Assembly (NCBI GenBank): GCA_002423285.1 | Contig: DIVF01000059.1 | Location: forward strand, 1 to 64,000 | Direction of reading: 5' to 3' | Length of the DNA: 64,000 nt | From: Micavibrio sp. UBA6139 | Lineage (GTDB): Bacteria > Pseudomonadota > Alphaproteobacteria > Micavibrionales > Micavibrionaceae | Shown: in pieces, positions 25,667 to 33,119 of the stretch | Position numbering within the stretch: the stretch's first letter is position 1 | How the letters are laid out: every line of letters starts with the position of its first letter | Program-made: the position numbers and the translations under genes | Notes under the pieces: generated by a model | Database searches by the model: none | What the model was told of the DNA's origin: nothing | The model's input: only the letters and a program-made list of their open reading frames with translations

Positions 25667-26953
25667 ATGACCACCACCCCAAACACAGCAAAAATCGCGA
25701 AAGACCAAAGCACTCTGGTTACCGCCGCAGACATCTACACTGATTACGCCATCACCCAAAACGCCGCCATGGGTACCGAAGTTGAATATCTGGTCACGAC
25801 CAAGGCGGGGCAGCTTATCTCCCCCGCCACGCACGAGGTTTTGAAAGCCGACTTCGCCGCCGCTGGAATTGCGGTGAGTGATGAACCGCTGGCCAGCATT
25901 TTTGAACTGAAAACCGGGGCGCAAACCGAAGCCGCCGCCATGATCGCGGAAATGGATTCTTTAAGCGCTAATTTCAACGCCCGTGTTAAAAAATCAGGCT
26001 TTGTGGTGCGACAGGCCGGATATCTGGGCCATATCACCCTGAATGACGCGATGGCGGCCCGCCTGCCATCTGAACGCGCCGATGGCCTGTTGGAACATTT
26101 TATTCAAAATGGTCAAGAAATGTGCGCGCGCCAGCCGCTGATGACGACCTCCGTTCATCTCAGCCTGTCTTACGCTGATCTGGACCATGCCTATGAAATG
26201 TCAAAGGCTCTGATGGTCCTGACCCCTGTGCTGACAGCACTGTGTGAAAACACCGGCGGGTTCTTTGATGGCAAAGCATGTGATTTTAACCCTTCTGCCA
26301 TGATCCGCCTCAGCCAGCGCGACGGGCGCGGCGGCCTGTCCCCGGTGATCTGTGCCGCCGAAGACGGTGAAGACCTGATCCGCCGCCAAGCCAGCCATTT
26401 GTATAATACACCGATGATGATGCATCTGGACGCAACAGGGAGCATGCGCGTCACCAATGATGCGGGTCAGCACCCATCTTTACGCGACCTGCAAAATGTC
26501 GGCCTGAACACTGCCAGCAATGCGATGCTAAGCGAAAGCATGCAGTATCACATGCTGAAACTGACCTCTCTGCGCAACAGCTTTGGCCAGATGACCGGAA
26601 AAAGACTGGAAGTGCGCATGGCCGATAACGGCCCGTTCCAGCATAATCTGATGGCCCGCATCGGTGAGACCATCGGCCTGAACGCGGATCTGCGCAACGA
26701 TATCATTCGTGACCTGACGAAACGGGGCCTCAACCCCTTCACAACCGAGACAGCCCGCACCAGCGTTCAAGCCCTGAACAATGTCGCCACCCTACGCCAC
26801 GGTGCCATGAAAGTCCCCATGGGCAACAGCACAGTGGGCCACATCGCCGCACGTCTTTTAGATTTTCTGGATACAGGGTCCGATGATATTGCCTTGGCGC
26901 GCAGCACCTTAAAACAAGGCCCCGCACCAACACCAATCATCCTCAAGATGTAA
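25667..26953 (+). CDS. glutamate-cysteine ligase-like (GCS2 superfamily) protein
   Basis: 428 aa. The family joins a glutamate gamma-carboxyl group to an amine (cysteine in glutathione synthesis). Seen: an N-terminal GTEVEYLV strand with acidic metal/ATP ligands, TTSVHLSLSYADLDHA (the central HxxxS-type strand of GCS2), 'PVLTALCENTGGFFDGK' and a late 'LEVRMADNGPFQHNLMARIGE' similar to the EiRxaD segment. The exact substrate cannot be fixed; other carboxylate-amine ligases share these motifs. It lies behind a leader with tandem Trp codons and a terminator, and converges on fnr across a palindromic repeat. Confidence 0.75.
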   Translation: MTTTPNTAKIAKDQSTLVTAADIYTDYAITQNAAMGTEVEYLVTTKAGQLISPATHEVLKADFAAAGIAVSDEPLASIFELKTGAQTEAAAMIAEMDSLSANFNARVKKSGFVVRQAGYLGHITLNDAMAARLPSERADGLLEHFIQNGQEMCARQPLMTTSVHLSLSYADLDHAYEMSKALMVLTPVLTALCENTGGFFDGKACDFNPSAMIRLSQRDGRGGLSPVICAAEDGEDLIRRQASHLYNTPMMMHLDATGSMRVTNDAGQHPSLRDLQNVGLNTASNAMLSESMQYHMLKLTSLRNSFGQMTGKRLEVRMADNGPFQHNLMARIGETIGLNADLRNDIIRDLTKRGLNPFTTETARTSVQALNNVATLRHGAMKVPMGNSTVGHIAARLLDFLDTGSDDIALARSTLKQGPAPTPIILKM

Positions 26954-26961
26954 GAAAAAGT

Positions 26962-27007
26962 AAGGGGTAGTTTGAAGGGGGCAACGCCCCCTTCGACCCT
27001 ATTCTTC
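26962..27007. repeat. palindromic intergenic repeat, copy a
   Basis: Core GGGGGCAACGCCCCC with outer arms GAA/TTC and partial AGGGGTA/ACCCTA pairing. Lies between the convergent ends of the GCS2-like gene and fnr. Nearly identical over about 45 bases to copy b at 28.94 kb. Confidence 0.85.
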
Positions 27008-28039
27008 TTATTCCTTCACGCCCAACTTCGTCTGCAAATCGCTTGAGGACGTTGTGTATTGGAAGCGCAATTTCTTATCGGGATAGACGTAGCGGAAGGC
27101 TTGCTGCGCCATCAAGGCCCCTTCATGAAAACCGGACAGGATGAGTTTAAGTTTTCCGGGATAGGTGTTGATATCGCCGATGGAAAAAATCCCCGGTGTG
27201 GCAGTTTCAAATTTTTCGGTATCTACAGGGATCAGGTTTTCATGCAGGTTCAAACCGAAATCAGCGATGGGGCCGAGCTTCATGGTCAGGCCATAGAACG
27301 CCAGGAACGTGTCGGCCTCCAGCGTGTAATCACCCTGTTCTTTTGATTGCATGGCGATGGTGTGCAACTGGTCGCCCTCACCATGCACGCCGGTGATATT
27401 GGCAATTTGCAGATCGACTTTACCTTCCGCGACCAGCGCCCGCATTTTATTGACGCTATCGGGGGCAGCGCGGAAATCATCACGGCGGTGAACAAGGGTC
27501 ACGGATTTTGCAATCGGTTGCAAATTGAGCGTCCAGTCGAGCGCGGAATCCCCACCCCCGGCGATGACAATGCTTTTATCCCGGAACTGTTCCATCTTAC
27601 GCACCGCGTAAAAGACAGATGTCCCTTCATAGGGTTCCAGGCCCGGAATGGCCGGTTTTTTAGGAACGAACGATCCGCCCCCGGCGGCAATGACCACAAC
27701 CTTGGCATCAATGACCGTGCCCATGTCTGTGGTCAGACGCCAGCCATCTTCGGTTTTTTCCAGCTTTTCAGCCATCTGGCCCAGATGAAAGGTCGGGTGG
27801 AATGGCTTGATTTGTTCCATCAGGGCATCGGTTAACCCCTGCCCCGTGACAATCGGCAGTGCCGGAATGTCGTAAATCGGCTTTTCCGGGTACAGTTCGG
27901 CGCATTGCCCGCCCGGTTTATCAAGAATATCAACAAGATGCGCCTTCATATCCAACAGGCCCAGTTCAAACACCGCGAACAGGCCGACAGGCCCCGCGCC
28001 GATAATCACAACATCTGTTTTATGCGTCATGTCACTCAT
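27008..28039 (-). CDS. ferredoxin/flavodoxin-NADP+ reductase, thioredoxin-reductase-like
   Basis: 343 aa. FAD enzyme passing electrons between NADPH and ferredoxin. FAD-binding VVIIGAGPVGLFAVFELG, 'KPGGQCAELYPEKPIYDIPA' and NADPH-binding SIVIAGGGDSALDW are intact. The redox CxxC of true thioredoxin reductases is absent and the C-terminus carries the extra FNR extension (LRFQYTTSSSDLQTKLGV), which places it with YumC/TrxR-like FNRs. A possible partner is the ferredoxin at 24.25 kb. Confidence 0.92.
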   Translation of the reverse strand: MSDMTHKTDVVIIGAGPVGLFAVFELGLLDMKAHLVDILDKPGGQCAELYPEKPIYDIPALPIVTGQGLTDALMEQIKPFHPTFHLGQMAEKLEKTEDGWRLTTDMGTVIDAKVVVIAAGGGSFVPKKPAIPGLEPYEGTSVFYAVRKMEQFRDKSIVIAGGGDSALDWTLNLQPIAKSVTLVHRRDDFRAAPDSVNKMRALVAEGKVDLQIANITGVHGEGDQLHTIAMQSKEQGDYTLEADTFLAFYGLTMKLGPIADFGLNLHENLIPVDTEKFETATPGIFSIGDINTYPGKLKLILSGFHEGALMAQQAFRYVYPDKKLRFQYTTSSSDLQTKLGVKE

Positions 28040-28124
28040 GGTTATTTTTCATAATTTTGTTTACGGTTTCACCCCGAACATGTTACATATCTGAAGCGGA
28101 ATTAAAGAAAAAGGGTGTTATGCG

Positions 28125-28928
28125 ATGGCGATGGTCCAAACCGAAACCTGTTCCAAGGCATTTGGCGGCACAGTTGAGCCATTAGGCTTCGATTTTCAGG
28201 TGGTGAACAGCCCCACCCCTTACGTTGTCCTGCGCCTGCACGCGCAAAAAACAATGATCAGCGAAAACGGCGCGTTGATGAAAAAGACCCGCGCGATCAC
28301 GTCTGAAATGGCATTTGGCAATGGCGAAGAACAATCCTTAGGCGGTAAATTCATGAGCGCGATCAAACGCGCCGTTGCCGGTGAAAAATTCCTGACCCAG
28401 CATTTCAAAAACACCGCCAATATCGAACAAGACCTTGTCATTGCCGCCCCCCATCCAGGCCAGATCGTAGCCGTGGATTTGCACCAATGCGATCAGGAAA
28501 TCATCTGCCAGCGCAGCGCTTTCCTCGCCGGCCCAGCGGGTACAGATATCGTCCCGCACGTAAAACTTAAAATCGGCTTCAACCTGTTTGGCCGCGAAGA
28601 ATTCATTATGCAGAAAATCAAGGGCGATGATGTTGTCTTCTTGAATGTCGGCGGCGGTATCTACGCCGATGATCTGGAAGAGGGCGAAGAAATTCAAATC
28701 GATACAGGCTGCCTTGTCGCCTGCACCAAGGATGTCAAAATCGACCTCGCCCGTTCCGGCAAAATCAGCTCCATGCTGCTGGGCGATGACGGGGCCGTCC
28801 TCGTCAACTGCACCGGCCCGGGCCGTGTCTGGATGCAGCCAATGCCTTTCGCCCGCCAAGTAGCCGTCATCTCCCAAGAACAGGCCCGCCAAGGCAAACC
28901 AAGCGCTTTCAGCTCAGAAAAGCGCTAG
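28125..28928 (+). CDS. AIM24 / TIGR00266 family protein
   Basis: 267 aa. The AIM24 family forms a beta-sandwich/prism similar to double-psi folds; its function is unclear. Seen: FLAGPAGTDIVPHVKLKIGF, LFGREEFIMQKIKGDDVVFLN, 'GGGIYADDLEEGEEIQIDTGCLVAC' and a C-terminal 'LVNCTGPGRVWMQPMPFARQV'. The GPG-VW-Q ending is characteristic of this family. No signal or membrane segment. It is a single gene, followed by palindromic repeat b. Confidence 0.85.
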   Translation: MAMVQTETCSKAFGGTVEPLGFDFQVVNSPTPYVVLRLHAQKTMISENGALMKKTRAITSEMAFGNGEEQSLGGKFMSAIKRAVAGEKFLTQHFKNTANIEQDLVIAAPHPGQIVAVDLHQCDQEIICQRSAFLAGPAGTDIVPHVKLKIGFNLFGREEFIMQKIKGDDVVFLNVGGGIYADDLEEGEEIQIDTGCLVACTKDVKIDLARSGKISSMLLGDDGAVLVNCTGPGRVWMQPMPFARQVAVISQEQARQGKPSAFSSEKR

Positions 28929-28942
28929 AAACAAAGAAAAGT

Positions 28943-28990
28943 TAGGGGGTAGTTTGAAGGGGGCATTGCCCCCTTCGACCCTATTCTTTT
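28943..28990. repeat. palindromic intergenic repeat, copy b
   Basis: Core GGGGGCATTGCCCCC, outer GAA/TTC, same flanks as copy a. Lies between the AIM24-like gene and ctaA. Confidence 0.85.
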
Positions 28991-29027
28991 ATCCCCCTTA
29001 ATCTGGACAAATCTTTCCTTCAGGCCT

Positions 29028-30035
29028 ATGACTTTTGTCATGACACAGAACAGAACAATTTCGAATTGGTTATTCCTTTGTGCGTTTATGGTTTTTGCCA
29101 TGGCGGTGATTGGGGCGATTACGCGCCTGACGGAATCGGGCTTATCGATTACGGAGTGGAAACCAATTTCCGGGGCGTTGCCGCCGTTGAATGAAGCCGC
29201 GTGGCTGCACCAGTTTGAACTGTATAAAAACTCCCCCGAATTTGCAGCCAAGCATTTCTGGATGGAGCTTTCTGATTTCAAAAAGATTTTCTTTTGGGAA
29301 TGGCTGCACCGTTTATGGGGGCGCAGCATTGGGCTTGTTTATGCGCTGCCGCTGTTGTGGTTTGTCGTGCGCCGCCGTCTGCCGAAGGGATCGGGATGGA
29401 AATTTGCGGCCCTGCTGGCACTGGGCGGGTTACAAGGTTTTATCGGCTGGTTCATGGTGCAAAGCGGCCTTATTGACCGTCCATCGGTCAGCCATTTCCG
29501 TCTAGCGCTGCATCTGGGGATGGCGTTGGTGTTGTTTGCCGCGTTGATCTGGTTGGCATTGGATTTGCGCAACGGTGCGCCCGTTCATCCAAAGCCCCTG
29601 CCACGCTGCGCCGCATGGGGCTGGGGTGTTCTGGCCCTCATTTCGACCACCATTATCTGGGGCGCGTTTGTCGCCGGGTTGGATGCGGGGCTGATTTATA
29701 ATGAATTTCCCAAAATGGGTGCGGGTCTGGTCCCAACCGATTTTGGCAATCCACTGACCAGTGCCGCCGGGGTGCAATTCGTTCACCGCTGGTTGGCGGT
29801 TGGCACCATGCTTGCCGTTTTGGGCTATGCGTGGTTGATGCGCGGATCATCGAAACTGGTTCCGGCCTTGGCCGCGATGGTTCTGGTTCAGGTAGGCTTG
29901 GGGTTTGGTACATTGCTGACGCAGGTGAATTTGCATCTAGCCGCCAGCCATCAGGCGGGCGCGATCATTCTGCTGGGGTTGATGATGGCTCTGTTACAAG
30001 AACAACACGTAATAAAGCGCACTTTAAAATCTTAA
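29028..30035 (+). CDS. ctaA: heme A synthase (CtaA/Cox15)
   Basis: 335 aa. Oxidises heme O to heme A for cytochrome c oxidase in the inner membrane. Eight membrane helices, with heme-ligand histidines in the expected places: WEWLHRLWGRSIG, SHFRLALHLGMAL, VQFVHRWLAVG and AASHQAGAI. N-terminal 'GAITRLTESGLSITEWKPISGALPPLNEAAW' is a Cox15 signature. The second ATG at 29040 is an alternative start. Its end overlaps the convergent gene by 4 bases. No other cox genes are nearby. Confidence 0.95.
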   Translation: MTFVMTQNRTISNWLFLCAFMVFAMAVIGAITRLTESGLSITEWKPISGALPPLNEAAWLHQFELYKNSPEFAAKHFWMELSDFKKIFFWEWLHRLWGRSIGLVYALPLLWFVVRRRLPKGSGWKFAALLALGGLQGFIGWFMVQSGLIDRPSVSHFRLALHLGMALVLFAALIWLALDLRNGAPVHPKPLPRCAAWGWGVLALISTTIIWGAFVAGLDAGLIYNEFPKMGAGLVPTDFGNPLTSAAGVQFVHRWLAVGTMLAVLGYAWLMRGSSKLVPALAAMVLVQVGLGFGTLLTQVNLHLAASHQAGAIILLGLMMALLQEQHVIKRTLKS

Positions 30036-30688
30036 GCCGGGGATGGTGCCGCCGCACGCCGGGCGCGCAGCAAGGACTGGCGCAGGCATTCTTCTGAGTC
30101 ATGCAAATGGCTGCGCATGTTGCCTGCCGCCTTTGGATCGACGCAGCACTGCATGCCATAGCCCTTTTGCGCAATCGCGGCGGAGAGTTTTTGCGTTACT
30201 TCCGGGTTCAGTGTTTTACCGCCGGGGTTATAAGCATAGAGCGTCGTCCAACCCTTTTGCGCCGCCAGTTCGGTGACCATTGCCATTTGCGCGGGGGTAA
30301 ATTTACGGCCCGGAATATGGATGGAACGGCCATCATCGCGAATGCGTGTACCATCAGCGCAGCGAATCCAACCCTTGCCGCGCAGATCAATCGTCAGATC
30401 ATCAACCGATGCCATGGGCAGGCCATGGACCGGATCAAGCGGGGCCGCGCCGGGAACTGCTTGCGGGGCTGCCGCATCAGGATGACCCGCAACCGTTGCG
30501 CCTGATTTTTTATTATCTTCGGGATCGGTGCCAAGGGCAAAGCCCACCTTTTCGCGCGCAGCATCGGCCTCTTGTTCGGCATCGACGCGGGAAGCGTGTT
30601 CAGCGGCCAGAACAAAGGCAGGTTTTGGATCCGGTGTCTTTGCACCTTGATCTTTTACAGCTTCATCTTGGTTTTCGTTTATTGCCAT
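30032..30688 (-). CDS. unknown protein, possible LPD7-like domain
   Basis: 218 aa, not firmly recognised. A charged, disordered N-terminus (to about residue 95) is followed by LRGKGWIRCADGTRIRDDGRSIHI, 'GRKFTPAQMAMVTELAAQKGW' and '...LSAAIAQKGYGMQCC'. This Trp/Gly/Asp rhythm resembles LPD7-type domains on conjugative relaxase-related proteins; the match is by eye only. Start at ATG 30688; a GTG at 30697 is possible. It lies next to another uncharacterised acidic protein gene, and may be linked to the type IVB system elsewhere in the genome. Confidence 0.65.
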   Translation of the reverse strand: MAINENQDEAVKDQGAKTPDPKPAFVLAAEHASRVDAEQEADAAREKVGFALGTDPEDNKKSGATVAGHPDAAAPQAVPGAAPLDPVHGLPMASVDDLTIDLRGKGWIRCADGTRIRDDGRSIHIPGRKFTPAQMAMVTELAAQKGWTTLYAYNPGGKTLNPEVTQKLSAAIAQKGYGMQCCVDPKAAGNMRSHLHDSEECLRQSLLRARRAAAPSPA

Positions 30689-30754
30689 GATGCACACCTA
30701 TCAATTTACCGACGCCAATTGATTAACCTGTTTATATGCAGGAATAATACACGA

Positions 30755-31990
30755 TCACATGCCGCCCGGTCCAAGATTTATTTGGTATTCGCGCTGGTAA
30801 TTCAGCTCTGCCGCCGGGGCTTGGCGTTCCGGAGCAGCCGGGGCGATGGTGACATCCTTGGAATTTTCCTTTTGTTCCAAGCGTTTCTCATCCCATCCGG
30901 CCTGACGATAGGGGCTGACCGTTAATAAATTCTGCGCTTCCAGACTGGAATAGATCATATTCATAGTCTGGACGAATTGGTTGATCGGGCCCGTTCCGGG
31001 GGTCCAGTTCATGCCCTGCGGGCCGTCTTGGTCTTGCTGTATCTGTTGCTGCTGTTCCAGCAAGTCGAGCATGTCCATACCGTTTGAGCGGGTAATAGCC
31101 GCACTGGATTTATCAAATTCTTCGCGCGCGGTGTTGACCGCCATCGTTGCGGCAAGCCCGGTTGAGATGCGGCGCAGGGTAACATCTTCCGCGTTCTGAC
31201 GTGCCTGTGCGGCTGTGACATCGGATTTTTGCACCCGGCTATTTTGTTCTTCCCGCTTTATGTCCTGCCGCTGGGCTTCGGCCTTTTTCGTTTCAGGCTT
31301 TGGCTTTTCCTGCTCGGCGGCGCGTTGCGGACCCCGCGCAACACCAGCCAGACCGGGCCCCCCGCCTGTTTGCGCGCGGGCGGCATTGGCGGCCATGGCT
31401 GTGGCAATCGCAACACCGGCTGCGGCGGCAACGGTTTTCTTACGCGGCTGTTTTTCAGTGTCTTCGCCGTCTTGTTTCAACGCATCCAGATCGCGTTCAT
31501 AGCCGGGAATCATCATGCGTTCGACGAGGGAGAGTTTTTCATTCTCCCATGGCTTTTCCTGTCCACCCAAAATCATCATCAAAGGATCAATATCATCGGC
31601 ATCGATATCGGTGATTTCATCGCTGTCATAGGCAGATGTTTCTGCTGAAGCTTCGGCCTCCGCGTCTTCTTCAGCTTCGCCGGATTCTTCCAGGCCGATC
31701 AAGTCATCGCCCAGCGTCACATCAATGGCACCTTTATCCGCACCCTTGGCCTTTTTTCCTTTGCCCTTTACGCCCTTTTCTTTGCCACCCTTGGCAAGGG
31801 CGGCATTGGCGGCCATGGCCTGTTCGGGTTCGGGAACGTCGAGGGCCAGCGCAGCACGGTCGCCCTTGCCGTCACCCTCTTCGTCTTCATCATCTTCCTC
31901 AGAATCATCATCCTCTGCCGCGTTCTCTGGCGAGAGCAGCAGATCATCATCGTCCGGCGGTGGGGGGCTATGGCCTTGATCGGGCATCAT
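30755..31990 (-). CDS. unknown acidic, low-complexity protein
   Basis: 411 aa, not recognised. Residues 1-130 are highly acidic with a Lys/Gly patch in between (GGKEKGVKGKGKKAKGADKG). A basic stretch is followed by an Ala-rich hydrophobic segment (TVAAAAGVAIATAMAANAARA), then a charged coiled-coil-like region (EKPKPETKKAEAQRQDIKRE) and a Gln-rich segment (LLEQQQQIQQDQ). Two similar 'ATAMAANAARAQ' / 'AATMAVNTAREE' segments suggest internal duplication. ATG at 31990 has AAGGA upstream; an ORF start at 32020 is less likely. Could be a structural or secreted protein. Confidence 0.65.
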   Translation of the reverse strand: MMPDQGHSPPPPDDDDLLLSPENAAEDDDSEEDDEDEEGDGKGDRAALALDVPEPEQAMAANAALAKGGKEKGVKGKGKKAKGADKGAIDVTLGDDLIGLEESGEAEEDAEAEASAETSAYDSDEITDIDADDIDPLMMILGGQEKPWENEKLSLVERMMIPGYERDLDALKQDGEDTEKQPRKKTVAAAAGVAIATAMAANAARAQTGGGPGLAGVARGPQRAAEQEKPKPETKKAEAQRQDIKREEQNSRVQKSDVTAAQARQNAEDVTLRRISTGLAATMAVNTAREEFDKSSAAITRSNGMDMLDLLEQQQQIQQDQDGPQGMNWTPGTGPINQFVQTMNMIYSSLEAQNLLTVSPYRQAGWDEKRLEQKENSKDVTIAPAAPERQAPAAELNYQREYQINLGPGGM

Positions 31991-32086
31991 AACCTGACTT
32001 CCTTTCCCATGCGGTTCCACAGGGAAACGCCCTGTTATTTAAAGCCTATTGTGCCATGAATTCCTTAAGAAACGCCAATAGCGCCC

Positions 32087-32734
32087 TTATTCGTTCTTGC
32101 TGAGTGTTTTTTTGGAACCGACAACATCACGCCCTGTGACGCTTTCGCTTTCCGACAACGGCCAGACCAAAAGCTTCATCTCGCTCAGCAATTTGCTGAC
32201 GGCAGTACGGGTTTTGTCCATGGATTTTTCCAGTGACGCACAAGCCTCTGGCGTCGTGACGATTTGTTTGTCGATTTCTTTATTGGCGTATTCACCGGCC
32301 TGCTGGATCAGCTTCAGGTAATCATTGATTTCCTTTGGCTTGATATAGGTTTGTTCAGCAATGGCGCGGTTAATCATCGTTTCGTTTTGTTTGACGATTG
32401 GATCAACTTCGCTGGTCCATTTGGAAAATTCTGCGTCCAGATCGCCCTTCATATCGGGGTTTGCCTTACCGCACGCTTTTACGGCGGCATCAACATCACG
32501 ACGAACCAACATCACGGCGCGTGTCGCACCAAAACCTTCGCGCACATAATACAAATGTTTCAGCGCGTTCTTATCCAGCTTGTCACCCAGATCAGTGGTC
32601 GCCTTTTCAATTTTCGGCAGATATGGATTATCCAGACCCGGTGCAGTTTTTTCAGTGGCCGCCACAGCCGCCACCGCAGGCAACATCACACACAGCGCAA
32701 CAGCAGGCACCAGAACAGATCTGAATTTCATCAT
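32087..32734 (-). CDS. unknown exported protein, mostly helical
   Basis: 215 aa. Sec signal peptide (MKFRSVLVPAVALCVMLPAV, then AAVAA) with a likely AxA cut near residue 26. The mature part is almost all amphipathic helix with a few conserved-looking segments (YYVREGFGATRAVMLVRRDV, QQAGEYANKEIDK) and two cysteines (KACGKAN, PEACASL) that could pair in the periplasm. No family recognised. It precedes a probable ncRNA terminator upstream and is followed by the acidic protein gene on the same strand. Confidence 0.75.
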   Translation of the reverse strand: MMKFRSVLVPAVALCVMLPAVAAVAATEKTAPGLDNPYLPKIEKATTDLGDKLDKNALKHLYYVREGFGATRAVMLVRRDVDAAVKACGKANPDMKGDLDAEFSKWTSEVDPIVKQNETMINRAIAEQTYIKPKEINDYLKLIQQAGEYANKEIDKQIVTTPEACASLEKSMDKTRTAVSKLLSEMKLLVWPLSESESVTGRDVVGSKKTLSKNE

Positions 32735-32812
32735 ATTTCTCCGCGTAGAATTTCATGTAACTGACGCCCAGAATAAAGCATCGAGAGCGACAATCCAGCA
32801 GGAAATAGCAGC

Positions 32813-33008
32813 AAAAAAATGGCCGCCGAGGGGGATCCTCGACGGCCAAGGGGGACAATGTTCACCTGGTCATAACCGAACGACCTCTATTCTGCGGGGC
32901 AAAAGGCCACCCGGCTCACAGATGAACAAACACGTAAAGGTGTTGAACAACCGGGGTGGTCTTAATGCACTTGGGTCCGCCCCCCGGCAGGACACCTTAA
33001 ACCGTTAG
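32813..33008 (-). ncRNA. probable structured small RNA downstream of rne
   Basis: A minus-strand transcript is bounded by a TATAAT box (33015-33020) and a strong terminator (arms 32821-32831 and 32837-32847, then seven T). Between them no ORF fits, but paired segments do: CCACCCCGG with CCGGGTGG, AACAC with GTGTT, GGTC with GACC. The length of about 190 nt and rod-like pairing recall 6S RNA, but the 6S central-bubble motifs could not be confirmed. It sits between rne and an exported-protein gene. Confidence 0.55.
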
Positions 33009-33066
33009 AATCTCATTATATTGTTATTATGGTAAAGAATGTCATAACAAGGTCCAGCCCATGAAA

Positions 33067-33096
33067 ATGCCCCGCCAGATTTCTCAGGCGGGGCAT
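33067..33096 (-). terminator. rne terminator
   Basis: A perfect 10-bp hairpin, ATGCCCCGCC with GGCGGGGCAT and a 10-base loop, then TTTTC on the minus strand, 24 bases past the rne stop. Confidence 0.88.
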
Positions 33097-33119
33097 AAAT
33101 TCACTTTAAAACCAATGGG

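Larger units (their letters stand above)
32735..33119. other. 385-base intergenic region holding the ncRNA and rne terminator
   Basis: Besides the small RNA above and the rne terminator below, nothing else is seen; no credible ORF on either strand. Confidence 0.6.

Noticed and set aside
30688..31990. A transposon or phage remnant around 30-32 kb
   Set aside because: No transposase, integrase, inverted repeats or composition change were seen.
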